From Henningerozyma blattae CBS 6284 (taxonomy: Eukaryota > Ascomycota > Saccharomycetes > Saccharomycetales > Saccharomycetaceae), in assembly GCF_000315915.1 (NCBI RefSeq), contig NC_020185.1, positions 2,418,001 to 2,482,000 of the forward strand: a stretch of 64,000 nt of DNA, read 5' to 3'. The notes beneath the pieces were generated by a model. It had not been told where the DNA came from. It saw only the letters and a program-made list of their open reading frames with translations, and did no database searches. Positions 30,887-40,800 of this stretch are shown here, one piece after another. A program made the translations under genes and the position numbers. Positions within the stretch are counted from its first letter, which is position 1; every line of letters begins with the position of its first letter.

Positions 30887-32858
30887 ATGAATACTCCAAG
30901 AGAAGGTATGTCACTCTAATTACTGTATACAATCGCATATTTAAGCTAATATTTGTCTGTTTTTAATTTCTTCTACTAACAATATCGATTAATCTCTCAA
31001 ATAAATCAATATAATATTAGTTATTTTAATAGATGATGAAAATGAAAATGGGTCTGATAACCAGCCACAACATAATAGTATGTTAAGTATTGAATCTATA
31101 ACGGATAACGATAAGACAAATAATCATTCACCTCAGCCAATATTTTCAGCAAACGCAACATCTATAAAAAGGTCGGTTTCAAATAGCGACGTTATGATAA
31201 ACCTCGTTGACGACCAAGCCCATACACTGAAAAGATTAAAGAGCACAGATCCAAATGATTTCCTACCTAAAACATTAACTCTACCATCTAAATCGATTAC
31301 AACATTGCCCCCTGTCTCCAAGCGTGTTCCTAATATTGCACAAGAATTGGCTAAAAATAGGAATACTGTAAATGGAACTCATCAGCCATCAAACATCTTA
31401 AGATCACCATCTCCAAATATGGTTCAGCCATTTCTTCAAAGGTCGGTATCTTCAAATGAATCTTTTTCAATGGACGCTACAAATAATATCAATAATACTT
31501 TACAGAAGTCAATTATTAATAGTTATTCTCCAAATAAAACTACTATAGACAATAATAACAAAGTAAGAATTTCCTCACTTTTATCATCAAATATAGATAC
31601 TATTCCATATTCTCCAACACCATCACAGCCAATTTCCACTGTTAACACTACACCATACTTAAAAAATTCAGTAAATTCTCTAATAGATAACTCCGCTAAT
31701 AATAAATCAGTCAATCCAAATTTAGAAATGAATAAAAATAAATTAGTTGATGAGATACAAAAAATTTTAAAAAATACTGAAAGTTCTTTTATTCCAAGGC
31801 CTAAATCATCTGCAAGTGCATCATCTGAAAAGACATTGTATGAATTAAAAAATAGTCAAAACGACTCAATAGATATAACTTCTAATATAATTTCCAAAAA
31901 TATAGAGAACTCTAACTCATCACCTACGTATATACCACCAAATCCAATAAAAGCCACAAAATCAAATTCAACCCCTTTGCTAAATAAAACTAAGAGGAAA
32001 ACTCCATCCAAGCCAAAGCCTAAGAAGGATAAATTAGTCGATTCAGAAAATAAACCAAGTGATAAAGATGGCTCTAAAATCCAATTACCTTCTACTCCAA
32101 GTATAAATGGAAAGCCAAAAACTTCTATTGCTAATGCCGCTAAAAAATCTCAATCCGTTACATTAGCGGCTATGAAGTCAAAGGATTCGAAACCTATTCC
32201 TGATAAAAAAGATTTGACAAAAACTATTGAAAAAAAGAAAACAGCAATTACTTCTACTATAAAAAAGTCTAAAACTCCATCTAAACAATTATCTTTACAA
32301 TCTAATAAATCTACCTCAATATTAGATGTGTTTGAACGAGAAAAAGCAGAAGAACCCAAACAACCCATTATAATTATAGATATACCCCTAAGTAATGATA
32401 AGGGTAATAAATACTTGGATGAAAATGGTCAAGTTTCTTTTAATTTTCAAACGTTGGTGGCTGAGTCTTTAAAAGATAAAATAGTTGATAATAAAAAACA
32501 AAAAAAGCAGATTGCAAAGCGGAATTTATATGATAACTTAAATGATCCTACTTTAGGGGAAATGAAAAAATTTGATCATGGAAATTATAATGATGATGAC
32601 GATTTAGCAATTGAGGAGATTGCGGATGAAGATATCGAAGAGGCTATTGAAGATGGAAAAAATGAACCAGATGTAAAATCTGATCTTAATACTACTCCGA
32701 AGAGACGGTCCCATCCAAATAAAGGTAAAAGCTTAATTGGTAAATATGATGTTGATGACCCATTTATTGATGATGCTGAATTATTATGGGAAGAGCAGCG
32801 TGCTGCTACAAAGGATGGATTTTTTGTTTATTATGGACCTTTAATTGACAAGGGGTAG
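30887..32858 (+). CDS. HPC2: Hpc2-like subunit of the HIR histone-chaperone complex (spliced)
   Basis: Hpc2 is a subunit of the HIR complex, which deposits H3-H4 outside S phase and represses histone genes. A short first exon (30887-30905, encoding MNTPRE plus one base) is followed by GTATGT at 30906 and a perfect TACTAAC branch site at 30974-30980. The first AG after it ends at 31020. Joining 30905 to 31021 restores one frame of about 618 residues; a second in-frame AG ends at 31032. Most of the protein is disordered and Lys/Ser-rich. The Hpc2-related domain is C-terminal: IGKYDVDDPFIDDAELLWEE, then QRAATKDGFFVYYGPL. An IPNIAQELAKNRN-like block near the N-terminus (PNIAQELAKNRN) is also conserved. 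S. cerevisiae HPC2 also has a 5' intron. Unspliced reading would start at the ATG of 31080. Confidence 0.92.
30906..31020 (+). other. Spliceosomal intron of HPC2
   Basis: A 115-base intron with a consensus 5' site GTATGT, branch site TACTAAC (30974-30980) and TAG acceptor 41 bases after the branch A. An alternative TAG acceptor lies 12 bases further on, at 31032, and keeps the frame. Confidence 0.85.
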
Positions 32859-33176
32859 AGACAAAATCGAATAACTGACTATAATAAGAGAATTAGAATA
32901 AATCTTTATTGAATCTATCTTCTTAATTCCAAATAGGACTAATTATTAATTGATTGGCATATGTAATTTGTCTTCTTTCTTTTTTTTTAAATTTTTTATT
33001 TCATATATAAAGTGTGACTTCTATTATATATTATATTACTATTTCGGAGATTTAAAATATACAAGCCTTATATAAATTCCATTTAAGAGTTTTGTTTGCC
33101 TATCTGAAGAAGAAACGAGCAGCAATTGTCAATAAGTAATTATATTATTATTTTTTTTGTTATATCTCTTTGTATA

Positions 33177-35243
33177 TTATTTACATATTTCGTAAAGTTT
33201 ATTATTCGCGGTAACAATTTTATCTAAAACAGATTTCTGCTGAATATCAGTTTTTTCAAGAACTTCAGTTAACGTTTCATTAATTTCTTTCAATTGAGAC
33301 TTTTCCCAAGAGTTGCTCAATGAATTCATAAAATTTATGTAATTCAGAATTAATAACAAGTAACCATCTTTATCCATATATTTTGAAATACCTTTAATTG
33401 TATGTAGTACAGTGTCTAGAATAATTTTACGTCTTTCTTCATTTAATGTTAGATATGCTTTAGACTTTGGTAGCTTATCTTTTGATTCCTGTTGGTTTAC
33501 TTTCTTATCATTATCATTCGTATTATTTAAATTAATTTCTGCCACATTTTTCGTCATATCTTTTACATCTGTTTCTGAAGTAGGATCTGCCCAGGTTCTG
33601 ACTAATAAATCTTTAAACATGCATAATACTATTGATTTTGCCATTGGGGTTGACGCATTATCAGATAATATATCATTTACAAATTGGAAGGAAGTATCCT
33701 CAGGAAGTAAGCATAATAAACGTGTGATTAGCGTGAAATAAATCATTCTAAATTGTTCGTTAACTGTTTTATAATTTGTAGCAAGCAACAGCTGTAGTAC
33801 AGAGGTACAAACATAAGATGGAATTGTTTTTAATTCATCTTTCAAATCCTTAATAGAACTATTAGTGATTGCAACCCAAATCCAATACTGAGCTGTTGTC
33901 TCTGCAGCTCTATTTTTGAACAAATCGCTAAATAATGATGGTGAAACAAATCTTAAGTAGAGATATAATGTATCCTTAATTGATATATCAGCTAATAAAT
34001 GTTTTTGAGTTTCTGTATAGCATATACCAGATAAAATAAATAGTCCGTAAGGGTCCATTTCTAGTTTTGTTTGCTTACCAATTTTTTGTAATTGATAATT
34101 AAATGATAACTTATAGATATCACTCTTAAAATTAGAATAAGATTGTTTATCTTTAAATTTATTATCTGATGGTAAGTGTTTGTATAAATTTTTGGATTCT
34201 TCTATCAACTTAATAAATTCGGACTTCAAATCAACATCATATGAGAAAGCTAATTGGAAATAACGACCTTTTAGTTCGCTTAATTCACCATAGAATTCAT
34301 TCAATGTTGCCTTTTGATGTGTTAGCTCACAGAAGTAATTAATATCTGCACACATATTTGTCATTCTTGTAAAAAGAGCTAGAGTTGCTATACTAAAAGT
34401 TCTTAGTAATTTACCCTGTAAAGCATGATCATTTTCAATAATTTTTTTAAGCTCTTCTCTAGACATTTTTTGTTCTTCTTCTGTCAAAGTAGAAGGAGGA
34501 TTAGCTGGAATATAATTTCTACAAAAAGTGTATGCACGGCGTAACATAAAATTGAAATCAGAAATATCAGCCAAATTTGATCTAAAGAATTGCATCATAG
34601 CAGCAATAGTCATACTTAAGTATTTTGATGGATAGAGAGTATTGACACGCTTCAAAGCGGTACCTAATAATTCAAATAATGAATAAACTTCCAAGCCCAC
34701 TATGAATTCAACAGGGTCTCTATCGAGCACTGCAAGCTGCAATTCATGGACATTTTCTTTCCCCTTAGAATACATTTGTTCTTTATATTCCGCATAGGTG
34801 CTACTTCCCTCAGGCTCATCCTTTGTTTTTTGGGAGATTTCTTTAATATTAAGTTCAGATAGAATTTCAGTACAACTTAAAATACATTGTCTTGCATTCC
34901 CAGATAGAGCAATTTCATTGAATGATTTCATTACTGCAAGACAAATTCTACTTGATTTTAAATTCTTAAAATAAGGAATATTTTTTGTGCTATAAAATGC
35001 TAATAGTCCTCTTGGTAAATCCCATCCAATTTTTTCAACAACTGCAGGATTCTTTTGAAGTTGTTCCAAAAGCGTCTCTAAATACTGAGCTTTCTCATCG
35101 GTAGTATAATTACTATTAACATCTTCTCCATACATATCGATGGTAGTAACTAAGGAAATAGGGTCATCTTTTTGTTCTTCAAAAGCCTCCACAATGGCCT
35201 CACAAATTTCATCAATAGTAAAGGGTTCACTTTCCTCAGACAT
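33177..35243 (-). CDS. YBP1: Ybp1/Ybp2-family protein
   Basis: A 688-residue alpha-helical protein of the Yap1-binding protein family. Ybp1 helps Yap1 become oxidised in peroxide stress, and its paralogue Ybp2 also works at kinetochores. The N-terminus (FTIDEICEAIVEAFEEQ, then DPISLVTTIDMY) and the mid-region resemble S. cerevisiae Ybp1, and length is near the 641-674 of the two paralogues. No catalytic motif is expected. It is convergent with HPC2 (318-bp gap holding both 3' ends) and divergent from ATG12 with a TCGGCCGA palindrome between them. The order HPC2-YBP1-ATG12-PYC2 is that of YBR215W-YBR218C, so YBP1 is preferred over YBP2. Confidence 0.88.
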   Translation of the reverse strand: MSEESEPFTIDEICEAIVEAFEEQKDDPISLVTTIDMYGEDVNSNYTTDEKAQYLETLLEQLQKNPAVVEKIGWDLPRGLLAFYSTKNIPYFKNLKSSRICLAVMKSFNEIALSGNARQCILSCTEILSELNIKEISQKTKDEPEGSSTYAEYKEQMYSKGKENVHELQLAVLDRDPVEFIVGLEVYSLFELLGTALKRVNTLYPSKYLSMTIAAMMQFFRSNLADISDFNFMLRRAYTFCRNYIPANPPSTLTEEEQKMSREELKKIIENDHALQGKLLRTFSIATLALFTRMTNMCADINYFCELTHQKATLNEFYGELSELKGRYFQLAFSYDVDLKSEFIKLIEESKNLYKHLPSDNKFKDKQSYSNFKSDIYKLSFNYQLQKIGKQTKLEMDPYGLFILSGICYTETQKHLLADISIKDTLYLYLRFVSPSLFSDLFKNRAAETTAQYWIWVAITNSSIKDLKDELKTIPSYVCTSVLQLLLATNYKTVNEQFRMIYFTLITRLLCLLPEDTSFQFVNDILSDNASTPMAKSIVLCMFKDLLVRTWADPTSETDVKDMTKNVAEINLNNTNDNDKKVNQQESKDKLPKSKAYLTLNEERRKIILDTVLHTIKGISKYMDKDGYLLLILNYINFMNSLSNSWEKSQLKEINETLTEVLEKTDIQQKSVLDKIVTANNKLYEICK

Positions 35244-35410
35244 ATTTGGTTATCTTGCAACAATTTAATTTTTTTTTTGATTAGCTTGATAAAAATAAAA
35301 ATAGTTTATTTGTATATTAATTTCTGTTCCTTTAAGGCTTTTTCAATTTAATCATATAAAGAGATTTAATTAATTTATCGACGTTTCGATGAAATGCCGT
35401 GTAATACTTA

Positions 35411-35420
35411 TTCGGCCGAA
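35411..35420. promoter_or_regulatory. Palindrome TTCGGCCGAA between YBP1 and ATG12
   Basis: A perfect 10-bp palindrome sits in the 311-bp divergent promoter, about 168 bp from the YBP1 start and 135 bp from the ATG12 start. It shares the TCGGCCGA core with sites upstream of ULS1 and COQ8. Confidence 0.45.
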
Positions 35421-35554
35421 GATCTTTCAAAAATGAAAAAATTAAAGGAATTTCAGGCATAACGATGAGTTTGAATCATAGTTACCGAGTAGTTTTAAAA
35501 TAGTTAATGTAAATGTTAGCACAATAATGATTGAAATAATAACAAACGATATAT

Positions 35555-36154
35555 TTGAAAATGGAAGACAATCAAGAGAACTTAGAAGGAAGTCGTAGTA
35601 GATTGTTAGAAAGTGAAAATGATGATAATCAATCTGATTATTCCAATGTTTCATCGGATTCGCAAATATTAGAGAATCAGGGGAGTGTGACAGGCACCAT
35701 ACAAAAGCAATTAAAATATTTTAGTAGGCGACTTTCACAATTAGGATTAGAAGGAGAAGCAGAAGTTCCTTCAGAAGTGGTTCGCTTACAAGACCCACCT
35801 CTTGCTACGTCACGTATCCTTCAAAGACTTCCAGAGGCCACTAATAAAGTTGTAGAAAAGACACAAAAAGAACAACTTCACAATAGTAATTTAGATGAGA
35901 AGATAAATATTAAATTTCAGCCAATTGGGAATATACCTGTTTTACTACCTTCTGTTTGTAAAATATCTTCAAATCAAAAATTCTCCGTAATTTTAGCTTT
36001 TTTGAAAAAAAGATTAAAGCTTAAATTTGTCTATTGCTATATTAATAATTCATTTGCCCCTAATCCTCATCAAATAGTTGGGGAGTTATGGGAACAATTT
36101 AAAGTGAAAGATGAACTTATAGTAAGCTATTGTGGTTCCGTAGCCTTCGGTTAG
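35555..36154 (+). CDS. ATG12: Atg12 ubiquitin-like autophagy protein
   Basis: A 199-residue ubiquitin-like modifier that is conjugated by Atg7 and Atg10 to Atg5. The conjugate then acts with Atg16 as the E3-like factor for Atg8 lipidation. The ubiquitin fold occupies the C-terminal 90 residues, with VCKISSNQKFSVILAFLKKRLK, then FVYCYINNSFAPNPHQ and DELIVSYCGSVAFG. It ends on the exposed Gly199 used for conjugation, with no processing tail, as in other Atg12 proteins. The N-terminal half is acidic, Ser/Asn-rich and likely disordered. Length is close to S. cerevisiae Atg12 (186). Neighbours YBP1 and PYC2 match YBR216C-YBR218C. Confidence 0.95.
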   Translation: MKMEDNQENLEGSRSRLLESENDDNQSDYSNVSSDSQILENQGSVTGTIQKQLKYFSRRLSQLGLEGEAEVPSEVVRLQDPPLATSRILQRLPEATNKVVEKTQKEQLHNSNLDEKINIKFQPIGNIPVLLPSVCKISSNQKFSVILAFLKKRLKLKFVYCYINNSFAPNPHQIVGELWEQFKVKDELIVSYCGSVAFG

Positions 36155-36503
36155 ATTTATAGTATCGCTTGTTAGTGATATTCTTAGCATTTAGCATTAT
36201 ATATGAGATGTTGTTGTTTTTATCGATTTATAGAAGTTTCCTTAATATTACATATTATGAATATAGACGAAAGTTTTAAATTTCTAGAGTATATTAAGAT
36301 TTGAACCGCAATTTAATTAAAACGAATTTCATAAAATTATTTTTTTGTACGTATATATGATTGACTTTAGAAATTTTTGAAATGCACAAAGTCTTACCTA
36401 AAACAATTAATCGATATAAATAAAAATACAGAATATAGGATAACTTTTTACAAGTCATTAAATAAATTAATAGATTAAATAGATTAATGTAAAGTCAGTA
36501 AAA
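36155..36503. other. ATG12-PYC2 convergent spacer
   Basis: A 349-bp A/T-rich region between two converging genes, presumably holding both 3' ends. No other feature is visible. Confidence 0.5.
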
Positions 36504-39500
36504 TTATTTTGGTGGTTCTGGATCTTCTAATGTGATTAATAGATCTGATGCATCGACATTTTCACCATCTGCAACGGTGACATTTTTCACTAGACCATCA
36601 GATGGAGAAGAAATTACCATCTCCATCTTCATGGCACTTAGGACAGCAACTGGTTGACCCTTTTTAACTAGAGAGCCCTTATGAACTTTAACTTCGACAA
36701 TGACACCTGCCATTGGAGCACCAATTTGATATGGATCATGGGTATCAGCTTTTGGCTTAGCAACAATGTCAACCTTTAAGGATCTATCGACCACAGGGAT
36801 CTTTCTTAATTCACCATTCAATTCGAAATAAACTTCTCTTGTACCGGTAGCTTTATTTAGATCACCGACTGCTTGACATTTAATAATTAAAGTTTTACCT
36901 TGCTCAATAGTGACTTCAATTTCTTCACCAGTAACAGGTGGAGCTAAGAAATTCTTGGTTGGTAAGACAGATAAATCACCATATTTTTCTCGAATCTTTT
37001 GGAAATCTTCATAGACCTTTGGATACATATTATAAGAAGCAACATCACATTCATCAATGTCACCGAATCTGTTTTGCAAGTCTTCCTTAATAGCTGCAAT
37101 ATCGAATGGTTGTAATTCCAAACCAGGACGAGAGGTCATCTTCTTTCTCTTACCCTTTAAGATATCAGTTCTTAATGGTTCTGGGAATCCACCATATGGT
37201 TGACCTAATAAACCTTCAAAGAAGTCCATGACTGAATCTGGGAAATCTAAAGAATTTGCTAAACGTCTAACATCATCTGAAGTCAATTTGTTGGTAACCA
37301 TGAATTGTGCTAAATCACCCACAACTTTAGAAGTCGGTGTGACTTTGACGATATCACCCAATAAGTAATTGGCTTCCCTGTAAGCACGTTTTGTTTCTTT
37401 CCATTTTTCACCCAAGCCTAATTGTTGTGCTTGGAATAATAAGTTAGTTAATTGACCACCTGGAATTTCATGTTCATAAACTTCTGGATCTGGACCTTTC
37501 AAGTCTGCTTCGAAACAAGAGTATAACAATCTCATTTCTGCCCAGTATGCATCTAATTCTCTAACGTGTTGGGCATTAATATTAGTTTCGATATCACCAT
37601 CTAAAGAAGCTAATAAAGCGTTGATAGAACCTTGAGAAGTTAAACCAGACATGGAATTAATGGCAACATCTACTACATCAGCACCATATTTAGCACAAGC
37701 AACCATAGAAGTGACAGCAGTACCTGCAGAATCATGAGAGTGAACATGGATTGGTAAATCTGGGTATTTCTTTCTTAAAGATGAAATCAATAGCTTAGCA
37801 GCAGCAGGCTTCATGGTACCAGCCATATCTTTGATACCCAAAATATGAGTACCTAATCCTACAATTTTTTCAGACAATTCCAAATAATAATCTAAATTAT
37901 ATTTCTTACCTGGTTGTAGCATATCACCCGAATAGCACATAGTGGCTTCGACTACACCACCTGCTAATTTAACAGCTTCAATACCAACTTTTAATTGTTC
38001 TACGTCGTTCAAAGAATCAAAGACTCTAAAGATATCGACACCATTGTCCTTTGCTTGTTTAACGAAATGATTAATGGCGTTATCAGGTAAAGAAGAATAT
38101 GCTACCCCGTTAGCACCACGTAATAACATTTGGAAAGGAATATTTGGAACTAATTTTCTTAAAGTTCTTAAACGTTCCCATGGATCTTCATGCAAGAATC
38201 TCATAGCAACATCGAAAGTGGCACCACCCCAACATTCCAGGGCAAATGCACCTGCTAGGGCAAAAGAAGTTGTTGGAGCAATTGCTGCTAAATCGTAAGT
38301 TCTTAGTCTTGTGGCTAATAGAGATTGATGAGCATCTCTCCAAGTAGTATCCATAATCAAGCAACCGTTAAATTCACGGACTTGTTTAGCGAATTCCTTA
38401 GGACCCTTTTCTAATAAGGCTTTTCTCCAACCTGAAGGTGGTTCAGCGTTAGTAACATTAATGACTTCACCATTTTTATCATGTAAAGCTGGGATATCTG
38501 GACGAGTGGCCAATTTAGGTAGCCCGATTTGACCCTTAATAGAAGAACCATTGACAGCTAAATCTGCCAAATAATGTAATAATTTTTGAGCTCTATTCTT
38601 GGAAGAAACCATTTGGAATAATTGTGGGGTATCATCGATAAAAGTAGTCCAATAATCACCCGAGACAAAGACAGGGTGAGTCAATAAAGTCAATAAGAAA
38701 GGTATATTTGTCTTGACACCTCTAATTCTGAATTCAATCAACGAACGTAACATCTTTCTACGAACGATTTCATAAGTAGAGCCTGAACAAGAACATTTGA
38801 CTAACATAGAATCATAATGAGGTGAAATAGTAGCACCTACATAAGCGTTACCACCGTCTAATCTGACACCATTACCACCTGCAGAACGGTAGACTTCTAA
38901 TCTACCAGTATCCGGTTGGAAATTCTTAGAAGGATCTTCAGTAGTGATACGACATTGGATGGCAAATCCACGATATGTGATTCTATCTTGTAAAAGACCT
39001 AAATCTTCTAATGAGGCCCCGGCAGCGATTTGGATTTGAGCTGCAACGATATCGATACCTGTAATTTCTTCTGTAATAGTATGTTCCACTTGGATTCTTG
39101 GATTAATTTCAATGAAATAATGTCTACCTAAATTATCGACTAAAAATTCAGCAGTACCTGCATTAGTGTAGCCGGCTTCCTTGGCTAATTTAACAGCATC
39201 AGTTAAGATTGAGTCACGAACTTCTCTTGGCAAAGTCTTTGCTGGAGCTACTTCAACAACTTTTTGATGTCTTCTTTGTACAGAACAATCTCTTTCGAAT
39301 AAATGTACAACATTACCATAATTATCAGCTAATAATTGAACTTCAATGTGTTTTGGGTGATCCAAGAATCTTTCAATAAAACAAGTACCATTACCAAAGG
39401 CAGTACGGGCTTCAGAAGTGGCACGTTGGAACGCATCGGCAATATCATCACCTTCACGAACCACTCTCATACCTCTACCACCACCACCAAAGGCTGCTTT

Positions 39501-40031
39501 AATAATCACTGGGAACCCATGTTTTTCTACAAAGGCTTTAGCTTCTTCTACTGTGTCAATTGGGCCTGGAGTACCTGGAACTGTTGGGACATTGACCTTG
39601 GCGGCCAAGTTTCTAGCAGAAACTTTATCACCTACTGAATCAATAACTGCAGCTGGTGGACCAATCCAAGTGATCCCAGACTCTGTGACTTTTCTAGCAA
39701 ATTCAGAATTTTCTGAAAGAAACCCATAACCTGGATGAATGAAATCAACGTTATGTTTCTTTGCAATATTAATAATCTCATCAATGGCAAGATATGCACC
39801 GACTGGAGTATATTGGTTTTCGGCACCGATGACATACGATTCATCAGCTTTCAATCTATGCATAGCCAAACGATCTTCGTGGGAATAGATAGCCACGGTT
39901 CTCATTGACAACTCGTGAGCAGTTCTGAAGATTCTGATGGGGATTTCCCCTCTGTTGGCCACAAGGACCTTGTTTTTCTCACCTAAGAGACTGAAATTGT
40001 CTCTTAGACCAGAGAATTTCTTATTTGTCAT
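36504..40031 (-). CDS. PYC2: Pyruvate carboxylase
   Basis: A cytosolic biotin enzyme that carboxylates pyruvate to oxaloacetate (anaplerosis). From the chosen start it has 1175 residues, equal to S. cerevisiae Pyc1/Pyc2 (1178-1180). The biotin carboxylase domain is at about 15-480: KVLVANRGEIPIRIFR, the GGGGRGMR ATP loop, and EINPRIQVEHT. The carboxyltransferase domain is at about 560-840, with DTTWRDAHQSLLATR and HVHSHDSAGT. The biotinyl domain is C-terminal, with the acceptor Lys in AMKM 40 residues from the end. The ATG at 40031 (MTNKKFSGLRDNFSLLGEKN) aligns with the Pyc N-terminus. An in-frame ATG at 40076 would add 15 residues from a CA-repeat leader and is less likely. The symbol follows the YBR218C position; the duplicate is PYC1. 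Confidence 0.95.
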   Translation of the reverse strand: MTNKKFSGLRDNFSLLGEKNKVLVANRGEIPIRIFRTAHELSMRTVAIYSHEDRLAMHRLKADESYVIGAENQYTPVGAYLAIDEIINIAKKHNVDFIHPGYGFLSENSEFARKVTESGITWIGPPAAVIDSVGDKVSARNLAAKVNVPTVPGTPGPIDTVEEAKAFVEKHGFPVIIKAAFGGGGRGMRVVREGDDIADAFQRATSEARTAFGNGTCFIERFLDHPKHIEVQLLADNYGNVVHLFERDCSVQRRHQKVVEVAPAKTLPREVRDSILTDAVKLAKEAGYTNAGTAEFLVDNLGRHYFIEINPRIQVEHTITEEITGIDIVAAQIQIAAGASLEDLGLLQDRITYRGFAIQCRITTEDPSKNFQPDTGRLEVYRSAGGNGVRLDGGNAYVGATISPHYDSMLVKCSCSGSTYEIVRRKMLRSLIEFRIRGVKTNIPFLLTLLTHPVFVSGDYWTTFIDDTPQLFQMVSSKNRAQKLLHYLADLAVNGSSIKGQIGLPKLATRPDIPALHDKNGEVINVTNAEPPSGWRKALLEKGPKEFAKQVREFNGCLIMDTTWRDAHQSLLATRLRTYDLAAIAPTTSFALAGAFALECWGGATFDVAMRFLHEDPWERLRTLRKLVPNIPFQMLLRGANGVAYSSLPDNAINHFVKQAKDNGVDIFRVFDSLNDVEQLKVGIEAVKLAGGVVEATMCYSGDMLQPGKKYNLDYYLELSEKIVGLGTHILGIKDMAGTMKPAAAKLLISSLRKKYPDLPIHVHSHDSAGTAVTSMVACAKYGADVVDVAINSMSGLTSQGSINALLASLDGDIETNINAQHVRELDAYWAEMRLLYSCFEADLKGPDPEVYEHEIPGGQLTNLLFQAQQLGLGEKWKETKRAYREANYLLGDIVKVTPTSKVVGDLAQFMVTNKLTSDDVRRLANSLDFPDSVMDFFEGLLGQPYGGFPEPLRTDILKGKRKKMTSRPGLELQPFDIAAIKEDLQNRFGDIDECDVASYNMYPKVYEDFQKIREKYGDLSVLPTKNFLAPPVTGEEIEVTIEQGKTLIIKCQAVGDLNKATGTREVYFELNGELRKIPVVDRSLKVDIVAKPKADTHDPYQIGAPMAGVIVEVKVHKGSLVKKGQPVAVLSAMKMEMVISSPSDGLVKNVTVADGENVDASDLLITLEDPEPPK

Positions 40032-40521
40032 ATTAAATGTACGTGTGTATGTGTGTGTGTATTTGATTGGTTCCACTTTACAAAGACAATTCTAATTGAG
40101 TTAATTGAATTATACTGGAATGATGGAAGAATTGAATCGATAATATAAGGAACACAGAAGAAAGGGGAAACAAATACAGATAGAGAGATTAGTAAATATA
40201 ATTATAAATAATAATATATATAGAATACAGAAATATAGAATATATAAATACAGACGTAAGATAAACGATACAGTCTAGAATTCAGGAATAAATAAGGATA
40301 GACTGGCTAGTATCCTGTTTATATATAATTGCCATCTGGGACATATGAGAGGGCGAGAGTTTGCCCACGGCGTAAAGGCATCGCTGAGATCCTCGGCCGG
40401 AATTGGTACGGTGAATCGCACGGGAGTGACTCTTCCCTGGAAGAAAAATTTATGCTGGTAATTGAGAAAATAAAAAAATATAATTAAAAACATAAGCGGA
40501 ATTATAAAACCGCATTAAGGG

Positions 40522-40537
40522 CACGTGACGTCACGTG
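40522..40537. promoter_or_regulatory. 16-bp palindrome with two E-boxes around a CRE
   Basis: CACGTGACGTCACGTG is its own reverse complement. It contains two CACGTG boxes (Cbf1/Pho4 class) overlapping a central TGACGTCA (CREB/ATF class). It lies about 490 bp upstream of the PYC2 start and about 260 bp beyond the PDB1 stop, so PYC2 is the likely target. The surrounding 40,077-40,800 spacer otherwise shows only a 72-codon frame that I treat as chance. Confidence 0.55.
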
Positions 40538-40800
40538 GAATTTTAATATTAGGGCTACGAGTAGTAAATAGGGTTGTGTGGGTTTTATAGAGTATGTTAG
40601 GGTTGCGGAGTGGTGTAGTTAGGGTTGTGCTGAATGTATACAGAGCGAGTTGTTATATAGTAGAGGGTAGATAAGACTAGATAAGATTATGTAAGGCATG
40701 GTGCTCTTGCAACAGGCAAACTTGCACAAAATGCGTCCTAGTCATGGTAGTATGTACATCGGATGGGAGAAGAAAAGGGAGGGTGTGAAGGACTATGTGC

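Noticed and set aside
39900..40076. Longer PYC2 start at 40076 giving 15 extra residues
   Set aside because: The extra residues come from a CA-rich repeat leader, and the next ATG (40031) matches the family's N-terminus. The longer form is possible but not preferred.
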